Shown one piece after another: positions 46,390 through 56,161 of a DNA stretch of 64,000 nucleotides. Positions within the stretch are counted from its first letter, which is position 1. Each line of letters starts with the position of its first letter. Made by a program: the position numbers and the translations under genes. The notes beneath the pieces are model-generated. The model saw nothing but the letters and a program-made list of their open reading frames with translations. It searched no databases and was not told the DNA's origin. The stretch is from positions 11,010,221-11,074,220 of the forward strand of contig OX387192.1 of NCBI GenBank assembly GCA_947561395.2. The letters run 5' to 3'. The stretch is from Buxus sempervirens. Its lineage: Eukaryota > Streptophyta > Magnoliopsida > Buxales > Buxaceae.

Positions 46390-46650
46390 TAGGGATTAAA
46401 TCTGTAATTACCCAAATCAATGAAAAATATCTCAAGGGTAAAGCTGCAGATATCCAAAGGTATCAGGGACTAGATCCATAAGCATCAAAACTTGAGAAAA
46501 TATCCCAGGGACCAATTTGTAAATATCCAAAAGTATCAGGGACTAAATCTGTAAATACCAAAAGTATCAAGGACTAAATCTGTAAATATCCAAAAGTATC
46601 AGGGACTAAATCTGTAAAAATCCAAAGTTCCAGGGACCAATCCGTAAATA
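46390..46650 (+). repeat. Minisatellite of about 32 bp, roughly nine units, LTR C
   Basis: Unit resembles GGGACTAAATCTGTAAATAT plus CCAAAAGTATCA; units vary in length by a few bases. Counterpart in D LTR is only one partial unit (about 52930). Confidence 0.8.
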
Positions 46651-46856
46651 TTAGGATTTGATCATGATTGGTGTCCCCTATGGGCATGCATGGGCATCAC
46701 CCATGCATGCCACCCCTCATACATCTCTCTCTCCCTCTCTCTCCCACATGGGCATCATACATGCATGCATCATGCATACTTTTTCTCTCTCTCCCCCTAA
46801 TGATTAATGTTCCCTATGCATGCACCCCCCCATGCATCATGCATCATGCATAAGCA

Positions 46857-46860
<4 letters not shown>

Positions 46861-46904
<44 letters not shown>
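46861..46904. repeat. (CT)22 microsatellite, LTR C
   Basis: Pure TC dinucleotides, flanked by CATGCATG runs, about 45 bp upstream of the TATA box. Confidence 0.97.
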
Positions 46905-46908
<4 letters not shown>

Positions 46909-46948
46909 GATGGTTGCCCCCCCATGCATGCATGCATATCCTATCACT

Positions 46949-46960
46949 CCATTATAAAAG
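46949..46960 (+). promoter_or_regulatory. TATA box of LTR C
   Basis: CCATTATAAAAG, followed about 320 bp later by a donor CCAAGGTGAGC. Confidence 0.6.
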
Positions 46961-49900
46961 AGCCCAAGCCCCCATACGTATGGGGTTGGAGCTCATTTTT
47001 TCCTTCTCTCCCACAACTCCCATCTCCCTCTCCCATCTCTCCCAAGCACACCCCACAACCCTCCCCATTGGAGCCTCTCTTCCCTTCACCTCTCTTTGCC
47101 CTCATACCTCCTAAATACCCTCTTAAGACTAGTCTACCTTCCTTCTTTTTCTCTTCTTCTTCATTCTCACCCAAGCAAGAGGAGGAAGAGCTGCTGCTGG
47201 TGGTGAAGAAGGAAGCTCCAGCAGCCGTCCAAGCTCCAAGGAGGCTCCACACACATTCTATAAGGGTTTGAAACCCCAAGGTGAGCTCTCCATGTTGTTT
47301 TGTTTAACATATTTGAATATGACATGATTTGAAGTATATTGGATTTCATGATGTTGTATACCTGCTGTTGGGGGGTAGGTTCATGCTTGCTTTCCTTATT
47401 TTCATCATTTGTTTTACACCATCACAAGGGTGTTGTTCCCCTAAGGTAAGATGGGTATTTCAGTTGAACTAAAGGAAGGATGAGAGCCCCTTTTTTTAGT
47501 TGGTTTTAGGCATTCTAAAATTACTATTTTCATCTAATGTAAATGGTATCGTTCTCTTATTTGATGGGGGAGGGTGTTCCCCTTTAATTTTATCTCATGT
47601 AACCCTCATGTGATCCCCCTTCCCATCCTTTCTTTGGATCATTTTCTTGTTAATTAAGTAGGTTAGATTAAGGTGTGGAGCATGCTGAATTTTTGTCTTG
47701 CTATTCTAACCTACATGAGCATGATTGGTTGTAAATATGCATATAGCTATCCCCTCATTCTTCATCATTTAAGGCATATGTGATGTTACTATATGATTAT
47801 GCCTCATCCACCGTCTTGCATGATTGATTTGCTATGGTTTTTTACCCCTTTCAAGTCACCAATTAGGGCCTCATGAGGTCACTTTTACTTATTTTGGTGC
47901 ATGTCCTACACCATGTTTATTTCTTTATCCATTAGAAGCATGTCTAGGCTCTTCATGTGTGTCATTCCTTGATGTGATTTTCAAATATAGATGAAGTTTT
48001 TTACCCTTAAACACAACAAACACACACATGCATCTTGATAAGAAACTCATCGTAAAAGGCATGTTTCTCTATTCTATTTCTTTTATGTTTTGATTGTTGT
48101 TTCTTTTTTATCATGAGATACCCAAAACAGGGATGCTTGATCCCTGTTTATGTGCTGGTCTCAGTACAGGAGAAAGGGAAGAGGAGGCCTCCACCCATCC
48201 CCCTTTGGGTTTAGTTTTGAAAGTCCCAAAGGAGAAACAAGATGGCTTCACGTGAACCAATGTGGGCCTCCCAAGGGCCCACATAACTTATAGAAGACCC
48301 CTAGGGAGCCCAGGAACCCACCCCAATGGCCAAAGCCCGAAAAGGCCATTTTTGAGGTGATTCGGCAACTCAGGCCGGATCACCTATGGCCTGTGTGTAT
48401 CCGGCAACTAAGGCCGGATACACACAGAAATGCAATTTTATGTCTTTTTGGGGTTCCTTGCCGAATTTTATGATGGTTTGAACCAAACCAAGTGGACCAA
48501 AAGGGTTTCCGGGTCACCCGGAAACCCAACTTGGGACCTGGACCACCGGTCCAAATTGGAAACACTTGTGGGCCTTCCAACGGGGCCCACCAAGCCCGAT
48601 AAATCACAAAGCATGTAAATAAGCAAGTTAAATAAAATGAACCGATTGAATTAGATGGGCCAAACCCAATGCGGCCCACCCGAGCCTTGATGTGAGGAAT
48701 GATGTTTAAATTGCGTGGTTTGGCCGAGACCCAGGGCAAGGGCCTATCGGGCCCGCCAAAGCCCACAAACCAAACCAAGGGTGGGTTTAAACCCTAACTT
48801 CATGGGATTCGGGCTTTCAAGCCCAAAACTGGACTACGGGCTCCAAGCCCAATGTCCAAAAGACTTTGGCAAATATAAACAAGATAAATTAAAAATGCTT
48901 TGGCATCCACCATGGAGGCCCACTCAGGGGCCCTCAAATCAATGCAGACCAACCTTTTTACATGCAAAATACTTAAACTCCAAATGGGACAATTAAGTAA
49001 AAATCAACTCATTAACCTAAGCCCAAAGGGTCTCCTAGGGCTAGACAAGAGGCCCACCAGAGGCATGTGGGCTTAGCCAAGCCCACCAAGATAACCGTGG
49101 GTCTTCCAACGGGGCCCACCCCATCAGACTCAGACAACTTAAGTAAAACAAGATAAAATCCATTAAAGGGACTCATACCACCCAGGTGGTCCCACCAAAC
49201 TTAAACAAATGGCATGCTGGATTAGGAATCGGGTGAGACCAAAGTAATCTGACTCAAACCAGGGAACCCACGGGACCCGTCACCCGACGGGGTGGACTGG
49301 GGTGTCTACGGACTTCCCCAGACCACAACTGAGACCCGACTTAGAATCTCAAGCCGCAGACCAAAGCCCAATAGACAAGATTAGGCACCCAGGTGTCCGC
49401 CTGCACCCCATCAGGCGGTGGCGACTCCGAAATTGCCCCGTGCCGCGTTTCCCACGCGCGCACACACCCCGTCGGATGATGGGTCCCGTGGGTTCCCTAA
49501 CTTGAGTCAGCTTTCTCACTTTGGTTCTCACCCGATTCCTAATCCAGCATGCATTTTTGTTAGGTCTTTGTGGGACCACCTGAGTGGTGTGGGTCCCTTT
49601 AGTTGATTTTATCTTTTCTTAACTTTGGCTTTCTGAGTCTGATTGGGTGGGCCCCGTTGGAAGGTCCAACCGGTGTCCTGGGTGGGCTTGAGTTGGCCCG
49701 TGTGCCCTTGGTGGGCCTTTGTCTAACCTATGAGGCCCTGTGGGCTTTGGTTAGTGAATTGATTTTTTTTTCTTTAAACTTCAAGTTGGGTTATTAAGTT
49801 GTTTTCATGAAAAAAGGTGGGCCGGATGGGTCTGTGGGCCCCTTAGACGGGCCCCCATGATGGTTGCCAGGGGTGTTTTGGATTTATTTTATTTACATTG

Positions 49901-50273
49901 GTGCCAAGGTGGGCTGGTCATTGGGCTTGGGGCCCCTGATCCAAGTTTTGGGTTTAAAAGCCCATTGCTTCGAAGTTAGGGTTTGCACCCTTTTTCGGTC
50001 CGGTTAGCGGGCTTTGGAGGGCCCGACAGGCCCTAGCCCATGGTCTCGGCCAAACCAGGCAATTTATGCATTCATTCATATCCCAAGGCACGGGTGGGCC
50101 GCATTGGGCTTGGCCCGCCCGGTTCAATTGGTCCATTTCACTTAATTTGTTCAATTAGCATGCTTTGGTTCACTGGGCTTGGTGGGCCCCGTTGGAAGGC
50201 CCACAAGTGTGCCGGGTCGGACCGGTTGATCCGGATCACTAGCTAGGTTTCCGGGTGACCCGGAAACCTTATC

Positions 50274-51460
50274 TTAAAGAGTAGAGGACTACTCTATAGG
50301 TCCACGATTTACAACAATTCAGAATTTAACAATGCGGAAACAATACACAGAGAATTATACGAGGAAACCTGGATCCAGATCCAGGAAAAACCTCGAGTCT
50401 ATATGAGGCGACTAACCCTTCGAAAATCCACTATTGAATGAAAAGACAATTACAAAAGAGTACATACTTAACCTTTACAATTGGACTCACTCAACAGCAA
50501 TCCACAATACGAATCCACGAACTGCAACACAGCTTGAATCCACAAGCTACAGAACACGATCAATCCAGATCGCAAACAATCACTCACCAGTGATCCACAG
50601 TTCGAATCCACGAACTGCAACACAGCTTGAATCCACAAGCTGCAGAACACGATCAATCCAGATCGCAACAATCACCTCAGAATCCACTGAGACGATCCAA
50701 CGCAGTAGGAATCCACCTACGCATCAATCAAAGCCGATCACCAGTCCAGGCGATCACACGATCAGATGAAGTTCTGAATTGAAGAAGAATCCTCTACCTT
50801 CAATTCCAGGTGATCTATCTCAGATCTCCCCCTCACTCGATCGCCGACTCTCTAAAGACGATTTTGATCGAATCTCAAACACCTCAAGATCCGAAATCAA
50901 AAAGATCCAAAGATAAAAGTCACTACAGAAAATTACAGCACGTCTATTTAAAGAATAAAACTCAGATCGCGTCGAGCGCTGGTGGCGTCGTGAAGCGATC
51001 GGGGTAGACGGCTGGAAGCGAACTCAAATCCCGCTCAGAACAGGTTGAATCAGTTAAGGGCGCGCTGCCAGCGAGCTGCTAGCCGGAGAGAACACGGCAT
51101 GTGCACGGCTGATCATGTAATCTTCAATCTCGCTCTGCGCTACCAGCGGCGAGTCGGCGTCGCCTTACGACGCTAGTGCACGTACCTTTCTTTCAAAGCA
51201 CTGATTCACTTATGCGCTGCCAGCGGGGTGGCAGCGGCGTTGATCTTTGCAAGTGCCTTTACAATAAAATGCTCTGTTTAGAAAATCTTCCATTTCATTG
51301 GGCTACCAGCGGCGTGGTAGCTGTGTGGCAGCATCGTCTTCTTCTTCTTTTCTAAATTTACTGAATTTTCATTATTTAATCTGCACATCTTGAAGATTTA
51401 TTAGAAGACATAATTTGTCAAACATTTGTCATAAAATGAGTGTGAGTTTTCACACTTACA
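50274..51460 (-). mobile_element. LTR-like insertion in D LTR; candidate TSD ttatc
   Basis: Sequence absent from the homologous part of LTR C. ttatc is at 50269-50273 and 51461-51465. Minus strand starts TGTAAGTGTG; the other end lacks the usual CA. It has a 91-bp tandem duplication (about 50498-50680, GAATCCACGAACTGCAACAC) and a GC-rich end with repeated CCAGCGGCG/TGCCAGCG words (51060-51330). It resembles a solo copia LTR in style, but class is not proven. No gene. Confidence 0.6.
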
Positions 51461-51536
51461 TTATCGGTTCAATGATTTTAGCACAGATCACATCCACATT
51501 CGGCCATGGATCACAAAATGAACAAAATGCACTTTC

Positions 51537-51686
51537 TGTGTGTATCGGGCAACTCAAGCCGGATACACAGGCTCTGTAAGTGATCCGGCTTTAGCTGCCG
51601 GGTACACAGAAGCCTTAGGTTATCCGGCCTTAGTTGCCGGATAAGCCTAGGCTACAGGTGATCCGGCCTGAGTTGCCGGATCACAC
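51537..51686 (-). repeat. Hairpins in D LTR U5
   Basis: Units TGTGTATC...GCCGGATACACA, GTGATCCGGC...GCCGGGTACAC and GGTTATCCGGC...GCCGGATAAGCC, and GTGATCCGGC...GCCGGATCAC: TATCCGG-type hairpins with arm-specific changes. Confidence 0.75.
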
Positions 51687-52276
51687 TAAAAATGGCTATT
51701 TTCTGATTTTGCCACTTGGGATGACTTCCATGGGGTTCCAAGGAAGGTTTAGGGATTTCGTGGGCCCCTGGGTGGGCCCACGTTTGTGCAGGTTGGGGAG
51801 AAGCCACCTTTGGCTTCTCCCTTTCAGACTTTTACAGCAATGTTATGGGGGGATTTGGGGTGGTGGATCATGCTTTCATGCCTGCATATTTCATCCAAAC
51901 AATGACTTACTCATATGAACTAAGCATGCTTCTAGAAAATGAAAATCCATGCAAGCTTTCATGCAATAAAAAACTTGAAGGGAAGAGAAGGGGGCTTATC
52001 ATGGGGATACATTGGAGTGGCATGGGAGGAACATTCTCCTCCTACAGGTTCTCAAAACAATGGACTGAACATGCCATTTCATTAGACACACATGCTTCCC
52101 TACAAGGTCTACGGGGACTCCCCACTCATGGGGGTTTCATGTCATGACAAGAGTCACTAAGTACACGCATTAAAACATGCAAAAATCAGTCCATGCAGAG
52201 CCAGGCAACCAGAAGGAGAAAATACAGCAGAAAATTCTAAATTTAATATATGGTGAAAATAATGTGATGAGAAACC

Positions 52277-52282
52277 TTACCT
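52277..52282 (-). other. Predicted splice donor, D LTR
   Basis: On minus: AGCAAG|GTAAGG, about 290 bp after the TATA box, parallel to donors in B and C LTRs. Confidence 0.45.
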
Positions 52283-52564
52283 TGCTGTTCTTACACTCCA
52301 AAGCCGCGTGGGGACACCTCCGTGAGGCCAAAATGCAGCTGGACACTTCGACTCTTCTCAGCAACAGCAGCAGAGTCTCCCCTTGGGGAGGAGCAAGTGA
52401 AGAAGTGGGAGAGGTGGAAGAGTTAGGTCCCCTTTGGAGGGGTGTGGGGTGATGGTAGTGGCAAAGAGGGTGGAGGAGAGGAGGTTTCGAGTGAGAATGG
52501 GTGAGAGAAGAGAGCCCAAAATCGCCAAAACAAAAAGCCAACCCCGGATATGAGCTGCTGCTGG

Positions 52565-52575
52565 CTATTTATAGG
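52565..52575 (-). promoter_or_regulatory. TATA box, D 3' LTR
   Basis: CTATAAATAG on minus (plus ctatttatagg), directly downstream of the hairpin cluster at 52579-52832. Confidence 0.7.
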
Positions 52576-52578
52576 CAA

Positions 52579-52832
52579 CTTAATGTATCCGGCAACTCAG
52601 GCCGGATACACTAAGGCCTCCTCGTATCCGGACTTGAAGTCCGGATACACTAGCCTCCCCTTGTATCCGGCAACTCAGGCCGAATACATGACTTAATCAT
52701 TTCGAAATTTAATGCCGCCGCGAATTTGTCGGCCAAGTGGCGTGAATCTCGCGCGAATATCTTCTTGTATTCGGCCTTCAAATCCGGATATGAAGGATAG
52801 GCAGTGTATCCGGTATATGTGACCGGATACAA
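52579..52832 (-). promoter_or_regulatory. TATCCGG hairpin cluster upstream of the D TATA box
   Basis: AATGTATCCGGC...GCCGGATACACT, CGTATCCGGA...TCCGGATACAC, CTTGTATCCGG...CCGAATACATG, TTGTATTCGG...TCCGGATATG and GTGTATCCGGT...ACCGGATACA. Same arms and positional relation to TATA as in the B LTR despite otherwise unrelated LTR sequence. Confidence 0.82.
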
Positions 52833-53530
52833 ATCGAAAAATTACGGATTTGCCCTTTGACTTGACCGATTTGACCGATTTGACCCTTTTTGATATCTAC
52901 GGATTGCCCGTACGAAATTTTTATATTTAAGATTTAGTCCCTGAGATATTTTGCTGCGTTGGCTGCCACGTGTGCAGTTCTTGCGCCACGTGTGCAGTTT
53001 CCGTCTTTGCTGCTCGGGAACTTTGACAGCTTATATCTCACTCATCTGAACTCCGATTTGAGCAAACTCAATTGTGTTGAACTCGTGTCAAAGCCCTCTA
53101 TTTAATGACATGGGGCTAAGCACTTGGCACGGATCCCGAGGAAAAGTCAACTTTTGGTCTTCCCTTAAGTTTGACTGCCCTTAGAACCTTTATCCGGACT
53201 CCGATTCCTGCAAACCCAGTTGCGCTGGAACCGTGTCAGGATTCTCTATCCATTGGGCTAAATTAAGGTATTTGGCACGGAAATCGAGGAAAAGTCAACT
53301 CTTGGCTTTTCCTTAAGTTTGACCGCTCGCAGAACCTTTATTCGGACTCCGATTCCTGCAAACCCAGTTGCGTTGGAACCGTGTCGGGATTCTTTATCCA
53401 ATGGGATAGATCAAGGTTAACCAAATTTTATCTGATTAAAAGGTCAACTTTTCACTCCTTAGGGTTTGACTTTCTGTCCAGGGCTTTGCATTTCTGGCCT
53501 TTCTGGGAGCGCAAAAATGAGGTGCTCACA

Positions 53531-53543
53531 GCTGCTCCTCTTT
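53531..53543 (-). promoter_or_regulatory. D polypurine tract
   Basis: On minus AAAGAGGAGCAGC abuts the LTR start TGTGAGCACC; matches the B tract. Confidence 0.85.
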
Positions 53544-55644
53544 GCCGGAGTCACCTTGCGGATGAACGGCAAAGAGAAAAAGATTCTCGTTTTTGCGCCT
53601 GGAATTTCTGTCGACATGGTTGACGAGCTAAGTCCTTTGAAATTTTCATTTTGAGAGGGAAGCGGCCAAATCATGTGGCGTCACTCCCTGGCTTCAGAGT
53701 TTCCTTACACTTTTCTTTCGGGTTTTTGTAGGGCAACTCTTCAGCCTTTGATTTAAGTTTGAAAGAAATTGGATTGGGCTTGAGCTTGCCGACCTGTTTC
53801 GGCGTTGATGCCAGATACTTGACAAAAATTCTTTTGTTTGTTCCATTAAAGCTTTTAGGTGACTTCAGAATTTTGATCCCTTTTGTGTCCTTTACTTGAA
53901 GCTTATCCTTCTTTTGACGGCCAGGGGTTGTGTGCGGGTGTGGACCAGATGAAGAAAAGATGAAGGAAGAATGGAGGAGGAGCTGCTGTTGGTGAGGAGG
54001 TGCTTCCCAGCGTTGCCCAGTGCCTCAGAGGAGCTCACACACCTGCTCTAATCTATTTACAAAAGTGTGAAATCAAAATTACAAAAGGGGCCATCTTGCC
54101 CGATGATATCTTCATTTATGCTCATTCTTCTTCACGTCTTCTTGTCCCTTCTTTGGTAGTGCTGGCTTGTTCTCTTGGAGAGGCTCCCTAGCTTGGTATG
54201 ACTGTTGCTGGGGATTGGGAAGGAATATTTTCCTCATTGCCTCTCCTTTTGATTCAATCCTTGTTATTGGCGAGCATGGGAGTCCCCCTGGGAAGGATGC
54301 TCTACTGGGGATAAGTGGGGATTCCTCACACTGCCATTTTCCCTTATAAGGCGTTTTCCTTTTGCCTGGGCTTGAGTTCTTCATGCTTGTTCAAGCCTTT
54401 GTCGAGTGCGAGAGACTCTGCTGAGGATTGAAGTTGGCTTGCTTTGTCTCTTTCTTGTTCTCCTTCGCAAGGCCGGCCTCTTCAGACTGGGCGAGGCTTG
54501 AGACGTTTTCATTGTCAGGCATCATTCGCTTGAGAGGACTCTACTGGGGTTTCCAAACAGGTATCATGCTCCTTCTGATGAAAGGATTTCACTGGGGATT
54601 TTTGGAGAAGACGTCCTGTCATCCCACTCTTGCTGTACCTATGAAGTCATGAAGGGAACAAGAAGGTCAGTCTTGGACTAGCTGGGGATTAATGCAAAGC
54701 ATTCTTATTTCCTTCACTCTGAGCCTTTTGCCCATTGCAACTAGAAATGGCCTCTGTCAAGGTTGAGAGACTATCAACTCAAGTTAGTAGCCCAATGCGG
54801 AGCCTCAAATAGTTAAGCAGAACAATTATAGAGAAGACAGGTGTGTTAGTGTGTGCTTGTGTTTGCAATATCGAAGAAATTTTCCATGGTCAGACGGGAC
54901 TTGGAGTGCTTGGTATTTTTAGTAGCATCGTCATCACAGGCCACTGTGAAGTCTTTAACTCAGGCGCAACCTGCCGGTCTGAACCTCTCAGATCTGTGCA
55001 ATTTTCTCAGTTTACTGTTTGCTACTGTTACTGCTCTCCTCTGTATCTTGCTCTGCTCAATCCAGACGTCTTTTTTTTTTTTTAGACTAACCATACAACG
55101 CCCTTTTTTCGGGTTTTCACTGTGTCTAGCCCTCTTAGGAAGCTCTGAATTCCGTCATGGCTGACGAATGCCGACTTAACTGTTTGCCCTGACCATTCTT
55201 TTCGGGATCCGAGAGGTCTTAGAGATAGGACGAAACGTAGGCTTGGTCTTGGTTATGAAAGAAAGGATAAGCGGCTCAAAAAGCTTTAATTTTTGGGTTT
55301 GCAAAGTGTGCTACTTTTATGGTTGGTGGGACTTACATCCTGGCTTATTTGTATCTCTATATTTTTGCTGGGTAAACATTTCCCCATTTTCTGTGTTTCT
55401 TTCTTTTTCTTTCTTTTTCTATTGCAATTTCTCTTCTTTTTGAGGTTTTTCTGGGCCAGAATGCCCTATTTCTTTTTGCTTTGCCAGGAATGCCCGATTT
55501 GATGTGTAGAACACTTGCAATTGGTTGAAAGAATTTTAAGGCTCAAAATTGTCTAACTAGGGGAGAATTTAAGGTATTTGGAAGGATTTACAGTCTAAAG
55601 GAGAGTCAAGGATGGCCTCTCTTCATTTCCCAATCAGAATGATC
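53544..55644 (-). other. D non-coding region between pol and PPT
   Basis: About 2.1 kb without a supportable gene on either strand. GCCTACGTTTCGTCC (rc at 55228-55242) and AGTGAAAACCC (rc at 55111-55121) are the block shared with T1 and B. An A-run (rc 55070-55083) and GAAA-rich tract (rc 55397-55425) follow the same order as in T1. CTGGGG words recur. No antisense gene like those of T1 was found. Confidence 0.7.
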
Positions 55645-56161
55645 TTAGGCATAGTACAATTTGACTGCGTCTGCATTTATCGGCTCAGGAAAAATTGCCC
55701 CGTCCATCTCTTGCAGGATAAGTGCTCCCCGGGACAGAACCTTGTGGACTACGAATGGCCCTTCGTAGTTTGGCTTGAATTTCCCACGGTTGTCCTCTTG
55801 ATGGGGAAAGATTCTCTTCAGTACTAGGTCTCCCACTTTGAACTGTCGTGGCTTCACTTTCTTGTTGTAGGCTCGCGCCACTCTCTGTTGATAAAGCTGG
55901 CCATGGCACAAAGCCTTAATCCTCTTTTCATCCAATAATTGCAACTGGTCAAATCTGGATTCTTCCCATTCGACATCACTGATTTCAGCTTCCTTTAGAA
56001 TTCTGAGTGACGGGATCTGTGCTTCCACGGGGAGGACTGCTTCCATTCCATATACCAGGGAGAACGGGGTTGCCCCGATCGATGTCCTAATCGACGTCCG
56101 ATAGGCGTGCAGTGCATAGGGCAGCTTCTCATGCCAGTCTCTGTAAGTGACTACCATTTTC
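55645..56161 (-). pseudogene. pol: D integrase C-terminal remnant
   Basis: Frame begins EKMVVTYRDWHEKLP and contains HAYRTSIRTSIGATPFSLVYG and GKFKPNYEGPFVVHKVL, the last part of integrase (after the catalytic Glu) with the C-terminal chromatin/DNA-binding-like fold. The zinc-binding domain and D,D-35-E core present in T1 (about 39400-40060) are missing: a deletion of roughly 0.8 kb joins the end of the second RNase H linker to this tail and shifts frame. D could not supply a working integrase. Confidence 0.9.

Larger units (their letters stand above)
45806..49464 (+). mobile_element. Solo LTR C (3.66 kb) in D 3' LTR; TSD caccc
   Basis: Starts TGTAAGCACCTC, ends GCGCGCACA, TSD caccc at 45801-45805 and 49465-49469. 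Related to the D LTR but in opposite orientation. Contains three 147-bp units with GTTGAC (45880-46330), paired CACGTGGC (46341, 46361), about nine 32-bp units (46390-46650), (CT)22 (46861-46904), TATA (46951), donor CCAAG|GTGAGC (about 47280) and hairpins (48366-48426). No coding capacity; Ser- and Leu-rich frames here are repeat products. Confidence 0.92.
45627..53530 (-). repeat. D 3' LTR with nested C (45806-49464) and 50274-51460 insertions
   Basis: On minus it starts TGTGAGCACC (53530) next to the PPT and ends GCGCGCACA (45627). Removing the solo LTR C and one caccc joins 49465 to 45805 and restores the same U5 order seen in C. U3 holds three units of about 147 bp with GTTGAC words (53040-53470), paired G-boxes (52965, 52985), hairpins (52579-52832) and TATA (52565). 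U5 has more hairpins (51537-51686). Confidence 0.88.

Noticed and set aside
46807..47271. 154-codon frame with Ser/Leu repeats
   Set aside because: Reads through (CT)22 and the LTR leader of C; no conserved domain.
45627..49473. DNA transposon with 185-bp terminal inverted repeats
   Set aside because: The repeats are the two halves of D LTR U5 and the matching part of LTR C; the TSD caccc at the LTR C ends explains the arrangement.
53960..55500. Plus-strand frames in the D non-coding region as an antisense gene like those of T1
   Set aside because: Short, mutually overlapping, no PMD/DUF7745 motif and no plausible exon chain.
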